Assembly: GCF_036226745.1 (NCBI RefSeq)
Contig: NZ_CP109013.1
Span: 4,960,001 to 5,024,000 of the forward strand
Direction of reading: 5' to 3'
DNA: 64,000 nucleotides
From: Streptomyces sp. NBC_00683
GTDB taxonomy: Bacteria > Actinomycetota > Actinomycetes > Streptomycetales > Streptomycetaceae
Below, in pieces: positions 9,016 through 18,092 of the stretch (the first letter of the stretch is position 1; each line of letters begins with the position of its first letter). The notes under the pieces are model-generated. The model saw only the letters and a list, made by a program, of their open reading frames with translations. It ran no database searches and had not been told where the DNA came from. The position numbers were made by a program, and so were the translations under genes.

Positions 9016-9378
9016 ATGGAGATCGCCTACTGGATCGTCGCCGGACTGCTGGGAGTCTTCTACCTGTACGCGGGCGGCAAGAAGGTCGTGCAGCGCAAGG
9101 AGCAGCTCGAGCCCATGATGGGCTGGGTGGACACGGTCCCGATGCGGTTGGTCCGGAGCATCGGTGTCGTCGAGATCCTGGGTGCCGTCGGCCTCGTGCT
9201 GCCGCCGCTCACGGGGATCGCGCCCGTCCTCGCGATCGTTGCCGCGCTCGGCCTCCTCGTGCTCCAGGTGCTGGCAACGGGTCTGCACCTGTCCCGGGGC
9301 GAGGTCAGGGAAACCGGTCTGAACGTCGCACTCATCGTGCTGGCCGGCGCGGCCGCGTGGCTCGCCACGGCCTGGTGA
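9016..9378 (+). CDS. DoxX family membrane protein
   Basis: A 120-aa protein with four predicted helices. The opening YWIVAGLLGVFYLYAGGKKV and a VRSIGVVEILGAVGLVLP segment are typical of the DoxX/DUF4870-like group. Family members are small membrane subunits linked to quinone or thiol redox. It lies divergently from an HxlR regulator, which usually controls such genes in response to reactive electrophiles. Confidence 0.82.
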   Translation: MEIAYWIVAGLLGVFYLYAGGKKVVQRKEQLEPMMGWVDTVPMRLVRSIGVVEILGAVGLVLPPLTGIAPVLAIVAALGLLVLQVLATGLHLSRGEVRETGLNVALIVLAGAAAWLATAW

Positions 9379-9403
9379 GGTCCACCGGTCGCCAGGAGTA
9401 CGT

Positions 9404-12322
9404 TCAGCGCCGGGGCGCGCGGGATTCGTGCACGTCGAGCACGGCCTGGAACTGCCGGCGTGCCTCCGGGACGCGGCCTGTCGCCAGGTAGGCGTGGCCG
9501 AGACGGCTGCGGATGTCCATCTCCAGCCAGTGGTAACTGGGGTCGGTGAGCGGGGACAGCAACCGGTGCTGAAGGAGGGCCTGGTGGTGGAGGGCTATGG
9601 CCGCGCCCGGGTTTCCCTCGCCCCGCTCCGCCGTTCCCAGGCGGGTCAGACTGCGTGCGCAGAGGAAGATGTCCCCGACCTGCTCGCCCAGTTCGACCGC
9701 CTGCCGGAACCGGCTCCTGGCCTCACCGTAGTGGCCGAGGCGGAGGTGGACGTCGGCGGCGCAGGTCAGGGTCCTGCCGAGGACGCGCGGCCTGGCGTCC
9801 CGCTCGGCGTGCGTGTGGGCGTCGGCAAAGCAGGCCAGTGCCTCCTCGTTGCGTCGCCGGAACTGGTGGGCGAGGCCGAGGGTGACGAGTGCTATCGAGA
9901 CGATCCAGTCGTTGCCCAGTTCCCGGGCCAGGTCCACCGCCGTCCTGAGATGGCGAATCGCCCGGTCGTCCTCTCCCACGCTCAGGTCGACGGCCCCCAG
10001 CGCGGCGAGAGCCCGGGCCTCCTCGAACGGGTCGTCGCGGCGTCGGCTGAGGTCCAGTGCCTCGGTGATGCTGGTGCGGGCCTGCCGGTACCGGCGTTGG
10101 TACACCCCGGTGTAGCCCAGGCAGTTCCGCAGCGCGGTGGCCATCCGCTCGTCCGTGGCCTCGTCCACGTGCGCGAGGGCGATCTCCAGGACCGTCTGGC
10201 TCTCGTGGTAGCGGCCCTGCCGTACGAAGTAGTCGACCAGCGCCTCGGCGATCCAGCAGGCGTAGTCGGCCTCGCCGAGGGCCGCGGCGTGTCCGACGAC
10301 ATCGGCGAGCTGGCCACCGGCCGCGTCCAGCCAGGTCTCCGCGTCCTGCCAGTGCTTGAACGGTGAGCCGGCGGGCTCGGGTCCGGTGGGGAAACCGGCC
10401 GTGCCGAAGTCGCTGGTGATCCTGGCCGCGTCCAGGAAGAGGCGGAGTGCGGCCCTGCGTGCGGTGGCGGCCTCGGCGGGCGCGCCCTCCGCGAGGCGTC
10501 GTGCGTGCACGCGGACCAGGTCGTGCAATCGGTAGCGGCCCGGACGCGAGTGCTGCAGAAGGCTCGTGTCGACGAGGCTTTCCAGGATGCTCTCGGTGTC
10601 GTGCGACGGACCGCCGAGCATGGTCGCCGCCGTCAGCACGTCGAACTCGACCGTCGGTGCGAGCCCCAGGGCGCGGAACCCGCGCTGCTGCTCGGGTGCG
10701 AGCTGGTCGTAGGACAGGCGGAAGGCGGCCTCCACACTGCGGTTGCCGACGCTCAGTTCGCCGAGCCGGTGCTCGTCGCCCGCCATGCGGCCCACCAGGT
10801 ACCCCACCGTCCAGGTGCCGCGGTTCTGCAGCCGCGACCCCGCGATGCGCAGTGCCAGCGGCAGCCCGTCGCACAGCCCGACCAGTTGCTGCGTCGCCTC
10901 CGGCTCCCGGCTCGTGCGGTCCTCTCCGATGATGTGCGTGAGCAGGGACACCGCGTCCCCGCTCTCCAGGGGCTCCAGGGTGACCCGGCGGTCGGCGTCC
11001 AGTTCGGCCAGCCGCCGCCGGCCGGCCACCAGCACCCTGCTGCCCGCTCCCGCCGGCAGCAGCGGCCGTACCTGGTCGGCGTCCAGGGCGTCGTCCAGCA
11101 CGAGCAGAAGTCGCAGCGGGCTGGTCGTCGCGCGCCAGACGGCGGTGAGCTCTTCGAGGTCGCTCGGCAGCTCACCCGTTGCCGCGCCGAGCGAGCGCAG
11201 CAGTCGCTGCAGCGCCCGCTCCGGAACCTGCCGCCGCTGCGTGCTGTGCGCACGCAGGTCCACGAACAGGCAGCCGTCCGGGTACCGGTCGCTGAGTTCA
11301 CGGGCCGCGCGTACGACGAGCGCGGTCTTGCCGACCCCGGCCGTACCGTCCACCGTCATGATCGATACGGATCCGGGGGGAGCGGGCGCGATCAGCTGCG
11401 CCAGCGCCGCCTCCCGCCCGATCAGGTGGCCGGCGTCGCCCGGCAGGTCGTTCACCGTGCGGTGGAAGGGGGGTGGGGCTGCGGGAGCGGCGGAGCGGCC
11501 CGTGGCGGGACCGAGGAGGCGTTCGTCGTCCTGGTGCAGCACCGCGTCGTACATCCGGCGGAGTTCCTCGCCGGGATCGACGCCGAGTTCGTCGCGCAGG
11601 CGCCCCCGCATGCCCTGGAAGGAGTTCAGGGCTTCGGCCTGGCGCCCGCTTCCGTACAGGGCACGCATGCGCAGGGCCAGTACCGACTCGTTGAGGGGAT
11701 CGGACGTGGACAGCGCGGCGAGTTCGTCCAGCGCGTCGGCGGACCGGCCGAGCAGCACCAGGCACTCGAGTCTCTCGAGCCGGAGCGAGAGCCGTCGCTC
11801 CAGCAGCCGCCGGCGCTCCTCCTGCGCGCGCCGTCCCGGCAGGCCGGTCAGGGGCTCGCCACGGAACAGGGCGAGTGCCTCGGAGTACCGGTCCATCGCG
11901 GTGCCCACGTCGCCGGACACCTTCGCCTGCCGTGCCACGCCGGCCCGTTCGTCCAGCTCGGTCACGTCGAGCCGGACTCCGTGGCCGCCGAAGCTGTACC
12001 AGCCCTTGCCGCTGCGGATCACCGATTCCGCGGGCCCGGCGCCCGGCACGTCGAGTGCCTTGCGCAGTGGGTGGATGTGGCTCGGCAGAACCTTGTGGCC
12101 GGACCCCGGCAGCTGCCCGTCCCACAGGTCGTCGAGCAACTGCTCATGGCTCACCCGCGTGTCGACACGCAGCACCAGCGCGGCGAGTACGGCCCGGCGC
12201 CGGACCGGCCCCAGGTCCACCGGTGTTCCGCCCCGCCAGGCCAGCAGCGGCCCGAGCACGTCGATCCGGAGCTCCTGAGGCGTTCCCCCGTCCACCGCGA
12301 ACCCTCCGCTCCCGTACATCAT
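9404..12322 (-). CDS. SARP/AfsR-like regulator: BTAD, NB-ARC ATPase, TPR
   Basis: A 972-aa signal-transduction ATPase regulator. Residues about 8-95 form an OmpR-like winged helix and about 100-250 the bacterial transcriptional activation domain (BTAD). NB-ARC spans about 300-560, with Walker A GTAGVGKT at about 325 and Walker B LLLVLDDA. TPR helices fill the rest. This is the AfsR layout: DNA-binding at one end, ATP switch, ligand-sensing TPR. ATG 12322 is selected because the DNA-binding domain starts at once; an upstream in-frame start would run into the divergent gene. Target genes cannot be read here. The adjacent divergent small gene is a likely partner. Confidence 0.88.
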   Translation of the reverse strand: MMYGSGGFAVDGGTPQELRIDVLGPLLAWRGGTPVDLGPVRRRAVLAALVLRVDTRVSHEQLLDDLWDGQLPGSGHKVLPSHIHPLRKALDVPGAGPAESVIRSGKGWYSFGGHGVRLDVTELDERAGVARQAKVSGDVGTAMDRYSEALALFRGEPLTGLPGRRAQEERRRLLERRLSLRLERLECLVLLGRSADALDELAALSTSDPLNESVLALRMRALYGSGRQAEALNSFQGMRGRLRDELGVDPGEELRRMYDAVLHQDDERLLGPATGRSAAPAAPPPFHRTVNDLPGDAGHLIGREAALAQLIAPAPPGSVSIMTVDGTAGVGKTALVVRAARELSDRYPDGCLFVDLRAHSTQRRQVPERALQRLLRSLGAATGELPSDLEELTAVWRATTSPLRLLLVLDDALDADQVRPLLPAGAGSRVLVAGRRRLAELDADRRVTLEPLESGDAVSLLTHIIGEDRTSREPEATQQLVGLCDGLPLALRIAGSRLQNRGTWTVGYLVGRMAGDEHRLGELSVGNRSVEAAFRLSYDQLAPEQQRGFRALGLAPTVEFDVLTAATMLGGPSHDTESILESLVDTSLLQHSRPGRYRLHDLVRVHARRLAEGAPAEAATARRAALRLFLDAARITSDFGTAGFPTGPEPAGSPFKHWQDAETWLDAAGGQLADVVGHAAALGEADYACWIAEALVDYFVRQGRYHESQTVLEIALAHVDEATDERMATALRNCLGYTGVYQRRYRQARTSITEALDLSRRRDDPFEEARALAALGAVDLSVGEDDRAIRHLRTAVDLARELGNDWIVSIALVTLGLAHQFRRRNEEALACFADAHTHAERDARPRVLGRTLTCAADVHLRLGHYGEARSRFRQAVELGEQVGDIFLCARSLTRLGTAERGEGNPGAAIALHHQALLQHRLLSPLTDPSYHWLEMDIRSRLGHAYLATGRVPEARRQFQAVLDVHESRAPRR

Positions 12323-12407
12323 CGGAATTTCATCAGCATTGCAGCACCCCTGGCCATGGTGGCGTGTACGAGATCGCACAACCCGCACAACTGAAGGGGG
12401 AGTCGCA

Positions 12408-12767
12408 GTGACCGAAGTGGAGTTGGTGGCCACCGCGTTCGCGACAGGGGCGGCGGCCGGACTCACGGGCTCCGCGCGCGGAACCGTCCATGACCTTTAC
12501 GCCGGGCTGAGAGAGGCGGTCCGCCGGAGGCTGGCCGGAGCCGGAGCCGGAGCCGGAGCCGGGGGAGCGGGTGGCTACGGCGTACGGGTGCTGGACGCGT
12601 ACGAGACCGACCCCGATGTGTGGCGGACGCGGCTGCTCCAGGTGCTGGCAGGTTCCGGTGTGGAGAGGGACGAGGAGATCCTCGCGGCCGCCCGCGCCGT
12701 GCTCCGCGCGGAGCGCCCGACGGGGCGCATCCCCGTGGCGGCCCGACCGGTCCGGTGGGGGAGTTGA
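12408..12767 (+). CDS. Small effector-associated-like protein beside the NB-ARC regulator
   Basis: A 119-aa protein starting at GTG 12408 behind GAAGGGGGA. It begins with an Ala/Gly-rich helix (ELVATAFATGAAAGLTGSA), then a charged helix, a short Gly-Ala repeat, and a C-terminal helical pair (DPDVWRTRLLQVLAGSG, DEEILAAARAVL). This layout matches a family of short Streptomyces proteins often found beside NB-ARC/TPR or RHIM-type genes, though the C-terminal V/I-Q-V/I-G (RHIM-like) motif is absent. Assignment to that family is from memory and is an inference. It is divergent from the SARP gene. Confidence 0.6.
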   Translation: MTEVELVATAFATGAAAGLTGSARGTVHDLYAGLREAVRRRLAGAGAGAGAGGAGGYGVRVLDAYETDPDVWRTRLLQVLAGSGVERDEEILAAARAVLRAERPTGRIPVAARPVRWGS

Positions 12768-12819
12768 ACCGCTGGTGGGAGAACCGCCGTCATCGAGCGT
12801 CAGCGTCTCGGCGCCGGCG

Positions 12820-14106
12820 TCAGGGCCCCTGGCCGGGACCGACCGCGGCAACGCGCGGTGATTCACGGGGGGTCCGCCGGAACCCGGTCCGCGCGACGAA
12901 GGCGGCGGCGAGCAGGGCAGCGAGGGCGGTGAGCGAGGTGCCCTGCCAGCCGATGGCTCCGAGCAGGGGCGCGGCCAGCGCCGTACCGATGGCGCCGACG
13001 ATGAAGTAGAGCACCAGGTAGACGCTGGTGAGGCTGCCGCTGCGATCGGGGTCGATGGCCATGACACGGCTCTGGTTGGCTGCCTGGGCGGCGAAGCAGC
13101 CGGCGTCGAAGAGGGCGAGGCCGAGCGCGGTGACCGGCGGGGTGTCCAGGCCCGTGGCGAGCAGGGCGGTCCCGGCCGCGGCCACCAGCATGCCCGCGAC
13201 GATCACCGTGCCGGGGGTGTAGCGGTCGGCGAGCCGCCCGGTGAGCGGGAGAACGGCGAAGCCGAGGACGCCCGCCAAGCTGTACAGCCCGATGGCGGTG
13301 GGGGTCAGCGAGTGGGGAGGCCGGCCGAGGGCGAGGACGAGGGTGACCCAGACGAGGTTGAACGCGAAGTACCACAGGCCGCCGGCGGCCACGGCGCGGC
13401 GCAGGCGGGAGTGCTGCCGCAGCAGGAGGGGGAGCGAGCCGAGGGCGGCCAGGTACCCGTGGCGGAACGGTGGCCGCTCGGAGGGAAGGAGCATGGCGGC
13501 AGCGAGCGCGCCGAGCAGGGCGAGGGCGGCGAAGACGAGCAGCATCTGTCGCCACCCGAGTACGTCGGAGAGGGTGCCTCCGACCAGTCGGCTGAGCAGG
13601 ATGCCGGCCGACATTCCGGCGGCAACGGTGGCCACGGCGGCGGCGCGGCGTTCGGGCCGGGCATGGCGGCCGACGATGCTTCCGGCCTGCGCCGCGACGC
13701 CGGCCGCGGCTCCGACGAACACGTAGGCGGCCAGGAGCACGCCCGCGCCGGTGGCTGACGCGGCCACGACGAGGGCGGCGGCCAGAGCGGTGAGCTGGCC
13801 GGCGATCAGGCGGTTGGGGGCGAGACGGTCGCCCAGGGGAAGCAGCAGTGCGAATCCGCTCATGCAGCCGATGAGTGCGGCGGTGGGCACGAGGCCGATC
13901 ACGGAGAGCGGTACGTCCAGCTGGGCGGCGACGTCGGTGAGCGCGGGCTGGATGGCGTAGTTGTTCGCGATGGCCGTCCCGGCGATCGCGGCGAGAAGGA
14001 ACGTGCGGCCCCGGCGTATCCCGCGGGACATTGCCGTCGGTCCCGGGTGCGTCCTGCCGGTCACGGCTGTTGCCCCCGGTAGGCCCGGGCGTATCCCGTC
14101 GGTCAT
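12820..14106 (-). CDS. MFS transporter (drug/metabolite exporter type)
   Basis: About 400-428 aa with twelve hydrophobic helices. It has an MFS loop 2-3 motif (PLGDRLAPNRLI) and a second copy in the C-terminal half (LTGRLADRYTPGTVIV). ATG 14106 overlaps the stop codon of the XRE-cupin gene (ATGA), suggesting coupled translation; ATG 14031, just before the first helix, is the alternative. The partner regulator probably senses the exported compound or a signal tied to it. Confidence 0.85.
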   Translation of the reverse strand: MTDGIRPGLPGATAVTGRTHPGPTAMSRGIRRGRTFLLAAIAGTAIANNYAIQPALTDVAAQLDVPLSVIGLVPTAALIGCMSGFALLLPLGDRLAPNRLIAGQLTALAAALVVAASATGAGVLLAAYVFVGAAAGVAAQAGSIVGRHARPERRAAAVATVAAGMSAGILLSRLVGGTLSDVLGWRQMLLVFAALALLGALAAAMLLPSERPPFRHGYLAALGSLPLLLRQHSRLRRAVAAGGLWYFAFNLVWVTLVLALGRPPHSLTPTAIGLYSLAGVLGFAVLPLTGRLADRYTPGTVIVAGMLVAAAGTALLATGLDTPPVTALGLALFDAGCFAAQAANQSRVMAIDPDRSGSLTSVYLVLYFIVGAIGTALAAPLLGAIGWQGTSLTALAALLAAAFVARTGFRRTPRESPRVAAVGPGQGP

Positions 14107-14702
14107 GGCCGTTGGTCCCGGGTGAGGACGACGGCGTAACGGCACTCGGCGCCGCTGTTGTTGGCGAAGACGCAGGGGGCGGGCTCGCCGAGTTCGATCG
14201 TGTCGCCCGTGCCGAGTTCGTGCACCGTGTCGCCCTCGTGGAAGGTCAGACGCCCGTCGAGCACCCAGACGACCTGCCGGACGAACGCGAAGGCCGCGGC
14301 CGGATACGGCACCTGGGCGTCGGCGGGCAGGCGGATCTCGACGATCTCCGTGGGGAAGTGCGGCCCGGTGATCTGACGGCGCCGGTAACCGGTGGTGGGA
14401 TCGCGCCACTCGGTCGCGTCGGCCGCCCGGCGCAGCCCCGCGGTTTCGCCCGCTGCCCCGTCGGGGGTGCCTTCGGCGAGGGCGAGCAGGGAGGAGACAC
14501 TGAGCTGGAAGGCGGCGGACAGCTTGCCGAGCACGACGGCGGTGGGGCTGCTCTCGCCGCGCTCGATCCTGCTGATCATGGCCTGGGAGACGCCGGAGGC
14601 TTCCGCGAGCTGGGCGAGGGTCCACCGGCGGCGGTCCCGTTCGGTGCGGACGCGGGCAGCGATCTGGCCCACCAGAGGATGGCTGTCTATCATGTTGGAC
14701 AT
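14103..14702 (-). CDS. XRE family regulator with C-terminal cupin domain
   Basis: A 199-aa protein. Residues about 8-65 are a Cro/CI helix-turn-helix (WTLAQLAEASGVSQAMISRIERGESSP). Residues about 120-195 form a cupin barrel (VVWVLDGRLTFHEGDTVHELGTGDTIELG). Such regulators bind small ligands in the cupin and usually control a neighbouring enzyme or transporter. Two starts are possible, 14702 and 14693. The 3' end is coupled to the MFS gene, and the 5' end overlaps the divergent acetyltransferase start region. Confidence 0.87.
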   Translation of the reverse strand: MSNMIDSHPLVGQIAARVRTERDRRRWTLAQLAEASGVSQAMISRIERGESSPTAVVLGKLSAAFQLSVSSLLALAEGTPDGAAGETAGLRRAADATEWRDPTTGYRRRQITGPHFPTEIVEIRLPADAQVPYPAAAFAFVRQVVWVLDGRLTFHEGDTVHELGTGDTIELGEPAPCVFANNSGAECRYAVVLTRDQRP

Positions 14703-14710
14703 GAATCCAA
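14695..14710. promoter_or_regulatory. Inverted repeat over the divergent start codons
   Basis: TTGGA-N6-TCCAA overlaps the XRE-cupin ATG and the most upstream ATG of the acetyltransferase gene. Binding here would block both genes, which fits an autoregulatory operator. Confidence 0.4.
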
Positions 14711-14718
14711 TATACGAA

Positions 14719-15234
14719 ATGACTCGATCGGCGGTGGTCCGACCGGCACATTCCGGCGACGCGGAAGCCGTCCTCGCCATTCGCAATCACGCGATCGAGC
14801 ATTCGACGGCCCTGTGGACACAGACCCCGCAGTCTGCTGCCGAAGGGGCCGCCTGGCTGGCCGTCCACCTGGAGCGCGGCTCGGCGGTCGTGGCCGAAGT
14901 GGACGGCGAGGTCGCCGGGTTCGCCGTCTACGGCCAGTGGCGGGAACTCGACGGATTCCTGCACACCGTGGAGGACTCGGTCTACGTCCGCGAGGGCCGG
15001 CACGGACTCGGCGTCGGCACCGCGCTGATGACCGCTCTGATCGCATCGGCGCGCGAGGCCGGCCATCGCGTCATGATCGCGGACATCGAGGCCGGCAACA
15101 CCGCGTCGATCCGGCTGCACGAACGATTCGGGTTCCAGCACGTCGGCACGGTGCGGGAAGCCGGCATCAAGTTCGGGCGCTGGCTCGACCTGACGATCAT
15201 GCGGCTGCCCCTGACCCCGGCTGCCGAATCCTGA
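14719..15234 (+). CDS. GNAT acetyltransferase (phosphinothricin acetyltransferase-like)
   Basis: About 171 aa. The acetyl-CoA loop REGRHGLGVGTALM and the C-terminal block NTASIRLHERFGFQHVGTVREAGIKFGRWLD are characteristic of the Pat/Bar-like group. Some members acetylate phosphinothricin or methionine sulfoximine. ATG 14719 is chosen; ATG 14701 would add six residues and overlap the opposite-strand start. A second paralogue lies at 42947-43528. Confidence 0.83.
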   Translation: MTRSAVVRPAHSGDAEAVLAIRNHAIEHSTALWTQTPQSAAEGAAWLAVHLERGSAVVAEVDGEVAGFAVYGQWRELDGFLHTVEDSVYVREGRHGLGVGTALMTALIASAREAGHRVMIADIEAGNTASIRLHERFGFQHVGTVREAGIKFGRWLDLTIMRLPLTPAAES

Positions 15235-15570
15235 CGGGGACGGCCGCCGGCAGGAACGGCGCGCCCACCTCACCCGGTCCGGCGCCCGCGGCCGCCAACG
15301 CGGCCCCCGCCCCGTGCCGACGTACCTCTCCATGGCCGTGGCCACGCCCGGCGGAAGAATCGGCCTCGTGCGAGGCGGAGCGCCCCAAGGGCTGACGTTC
15401 ACCCTCCGCAACGGCAACAGCCGTGCGTACAGCCACCTGCGCCTGGTCTTCCGGATGGAGATCCTGGTGGACGGAACCCCGGCAGCGAGCTGCGGACGCG
15501 CCGGGACTGATCGCGGCAGCCGGACGGCGGTAGCCGGACGGCGGGGCCGCGCTGCGGCGGCCCCGGCCGG
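15235..15570. other. Intergenic stretch with a possible gene remnant
   Basis: No convincing complete gene is present. Around 15388-15475 the + strand reads FTLRNGNSRAYSHLRLVFR, which looks like a fragment of a protein with a beta-sandwich repeat, but it lacks a normal start region and C-terminus. I treat it as a possible decayed fragment only. Confidence 0.3.
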
Positions 15571-16911
15571 TCACTTCGCGACGGTCGGGATCTCCGGCTC
15601 CAGCGAGTTGCCCGCGGGAATCCTGCCGCAGCTGGTGGGGGCGGTCCTGCCGGCGAAGCGGTCGTTCAGCCAGGCCATCGCGCGGGGCGCCCAGTACAGC
15701 ATGGAACCGACGTGGCTGAGCAGGTTGTACTGCTCGTACTTGATCGACTTGTTGCCGGTGGCGCAGTACTGCCGTGCCAGCGCCCGCACGTCGCCGGCGA
15801 CCATGACACCGTCACCCGTGCCGATACCGGCCGGGTTGTTGAGCGTTCCCTCGAGCACGCCCGCGTTCCCCTGTCCGATGAGCCCGGGGACGGTCGGGGT
15901 GGCGGCCTGACCGAGGTTGATCTTGTTGACCGCCTCGACGAAGGCAGGGATGGAGTTCGGGTCCTTGTACTCCGGCTTCGTCATGTCTTTCCAGGTCATC
16001 CCCGGGTAGCGGCCCAGCGCATCGACGATCGAGCCGTACTCGAGCTCGTTGTAGACCTTGAGGCCCTTCTCGCTGAGGTAGGGCTTGATGTCGATGCCGT
16101 ACGAGCGGGTGACGCCGATGAGAGCCATCGGGATCACGCCGTTCCACACCGGGGCGCCGTCGACGTACTTCAGATTGTGCGCCGGGTCGACGAGCAGTCC
16201 GCCCTCGGTGAAGCCGACCAACTGCCGGTTCACCTCGGGCGCGTACTCGGGGGCAAGGGCTGCCGCCCAGTTGGTGGCGATGGCCCCGCCGGAGTAGCCG
16301 AACAGGCCGAACCGAGTGGCGCTGTTCAGGCCGGTCTCCTCGGTGCGCGTGCTCGCCCGGATCGAGTCCAGCGTGTTCGTCCCGTACTCCGGTCCGGCCG
16401 CGAAGTCGGCGCTCTGACCCTCGGTGTCCGGGATGACGACGTCGTAGCCGTGGAGGAGCAGCGGCGCCAGAACGACGGTCTCGACGTTGGCGATGATGCC
16501 GCCGAGGGACACGTCGCCCGCGATGGCCCGGGAGGGTCCGTCCTCCGGGTCGAGGGAGTCGTAGAACGATTGGTAGGACACGGCCTTGCTGCCGTCGCTG
16601 CGATGACCGCGGACCACCGTGGTCACGTTGGCCGAGGGCCGGCCCTGGGCGTCGGTCGAGCGGTAGAGCAGCTGGATGGCCTTCACCGGCGTCGGGATGC
16701 CGACGATGTGGTAGTCCAGCGTGCGCTTCTTCAGTACGTCGCCGGGCTTGTACGAGGACAGCGGCTTGCTGCCGTCGTAGCGGTAGAACGGGTCGGACGC
16801 GGTGGCGTTCACCTCGCCCGCGGTGGGTGCGGCCATCGCTGCCGGCACCGTGCCGACGGTGAGGGCGGTGACGGCGGCGGTGGCCAGCAGGCCGACGGTG
16901 ATCCGGTTCAT
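15571..16911 (-). CDS. Secreted lipase (LIP family, alpha/beta hydrolase)
   Basis: A 446-aa protein with a clear Sec signal peptide (Lys/Arg-poor start, hydrophobic AVTALTVGTVPAAMA, predicted cleavage near residue 28). The nucleophile elbow GYSGG places the catalytic Ser at 207, and the YQSFYDSLD...VVIPDTEG blocks match the secretory lipase family. It would hydrolyse esters or triglycerides outside the cell. ATG 16911 has a strong GGGGGAG ribosome-binding site. Two palindromic TTAC...GTAA motifs just upstream suggest repression by a TetR-like or similar regulator. Confidence 0.87.
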   Translation of the reverse strand: MNRITVGLLATAAVTALTVGTVPAAMAAPTAGEVNATASDPFYRYDGSKPLSSYKPGDVLKKRTLDYHIVGIPTPVKAIQLLYRSTDAQGRPSANVTTVVRGHRSDGSKAVSYQSFYDSLDPEDGPSRAIAGDVSLGGIIANVETVVLAPLLLHGYDVVIPDTEGQSADFAAGPEYGTNTLDSIRASTRTEETGLNSATRFGLFGYSGGAIATNWAAALAPEYAPEVNRQLVGFTEGGLLVDPAHNLKYVDGAPVWNGVIPMALIGVTRSYGIDIKPYLSEKGLKVYNELEYGSIVDALGRYPGMTWKDMTKPEYKDPNSIPAFVEAVNKINLGQAATPTVPGLIGQGNAGVLEGTLNNPAGIGTGDGVMVAGDVRALARQYCATGNKSIKYEQYNLLSHVGSMLYWAPRAMAWLNDRFAGRTAPTSCGRIPAGNSLEPEIPTVAK

Positions 16912-16946
16912 GACTCCCCCGATGTGCGCAGCAAGGACAGGTGTTA

Positions 16947-16974
16947 TTACTCCGCGGTAAGTTACTGGTGGTAA
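16947..16974. promoter_or_regulatory. Paired TTAC...GTAA dyads upstream of the lipase
   Basis: TTAC-N6-GTAA (16947-16960) and TTAC-N5-GTAA (16962-16974) sit 36-63 bp before the lipase ATG. The tandem arrangement suggests an operator. The rest of 16912-17192 shows no gene. Confidence 0.42.
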
Positions 16975-17192
16975 ACGTCGCCTGTACATAGGCGCGTCAA
17001 CAGAGATTTCGGGCCCCGCACCAGGGGCCGGGCTGACGTGGGCGCGGTCAGATGTCCGGCCGCACATCGGATCGCCGGACGGAAGCCGCCCGGGCCCAGC
17101 CGGCCCCGACCTGTTGGAGAAACAGCTCGGCCCGGCTCCCAGCCGGGCACAAGCGGCCACCGAATCCGCCGATTCAGCTGACCGGCGGCCCG

Positions 17193-18092
17193 TCAGATGT
17201 GCAGCTCGGCCCGGAACGCCGTCGTCGCGTCACCTGCGATGGACACATCGAGCTCACCGTCGGACCGCGCCTCGACGGACACCCGGACGTCGCCCGACCG
17301 ACCCATCGCCGCCCTTTGCCGCCCGGTGAAGACCAGCCGGCCGCCCGACGTGGGGACGATGCCGTGCCGCACCAGGTACGCACCGAGCGGGCCGTTCCCG
17401 TTACCGGTCACCGGATCCTCGGTGATACCGATCGCGGGCGCGAACATCCGGGCCCAGGTGAGCAGGTGCGCCTCCCCCGTGGCCCTGGTGAAGAGGAAGA
17501 AGCCGTTGCTGCCCACCTCGCGGCTCAGAGCCGTCAACGCGACAGGATCCGGCCGCAGCCCGTCCACCACGGCGCGCTCGCGCAACTCCACCAGCACCTT
17601 GGAGTGCCCGGTCGACACGACCTGGACGGGACCGTTGTCCGCCAGGTCGCGGACATCGGCGCCCACGGCGTGCAGCAGCCGGTCCACCTGATCGCCGTTC
17701 AGCTCGGGCCCGAAGGCAGCCACCCCCTGGTGCATGCCGATCCGCACCCGGTCGCCATCGCGGTGGATCTCCACCCGCTGCAGCAGTCCGCCGCCCGTCT
17801 TCTGCACCAGCGAGGCCGACGGCAGCCCGTATTCGACTGCTCGGGCGTAGTGCGCCCCGACGGTGGCGTGCCCGCAGGTCGGCACCTCTGTCGTCGGGGT
17901 GAAGAAGCGCACCCGTACGTCGTGGTCGGCGGCGTCGGCGGGCAGCACGAATGCCGTTTCCGAGTTGTTGAGCTCCCGTGCGACCGCGAGCATCTCGGCG
18001 TCCGTCATGCCGTCGGCCGCCAGCACCACGCCCGCCGGGTTGCCGGTGAACGGGGTGAGGGTGAAGGCGTCGACCTGATAGAGGATCCTCAT
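17193..18092 (-). CDS. PhzF family isomerase/epimerase
   Basis: A 299-aa protein with the two-lobed diaminopimelate-epimerase-like fold. Conserved blocks are present: DAFTLTPFTGNPAGVVL at the start, ELNNSETAFVLP with the catalytic Glu, PTCGHATVGAHY, and TEDPVTGNGNGPLGAYL. PhzF proteins shift double bonds or isomerise amino-acid-like substrates. ATG 18092 overlaps the RidA stop by 4 bp (ATGA). Last gene of a four-gene operon. Confidence 0.88.
   Translation of the reverse strand: MRILYQVDAFTLTPFTGNPAGVVLAADGMTDAEMLAVARELNNSETAFVLPADAADHDVRVRFFTPTTEVPTCGHATVGAHYARAVEYGLPSASLVQKTGGGLLQRVEIHRDGDRVRIGMHQGVAAFGPELNGDQVDRLLHAVGADVRDLADNGPVQVVSTGHSKVLVELRERAVVDGLRPDPVALTALSREVGSNGFFLFTRATGEAHLLTWARMFAPAIGITEDPVTGNGNGPLGAYLVRHGIVPTSGGRLVFTGRQRAAMGRSGDVRVSVEARSDGELDVSIAGDATTAFRAELHI

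Noticed and set aside
12339..12407. Earlier start for the small partner gene
   Set aside because: GTG 12408 has a GAAGGGGGA site; the upstream part is Trp/Arg-rich and has no ribosome-binding site.
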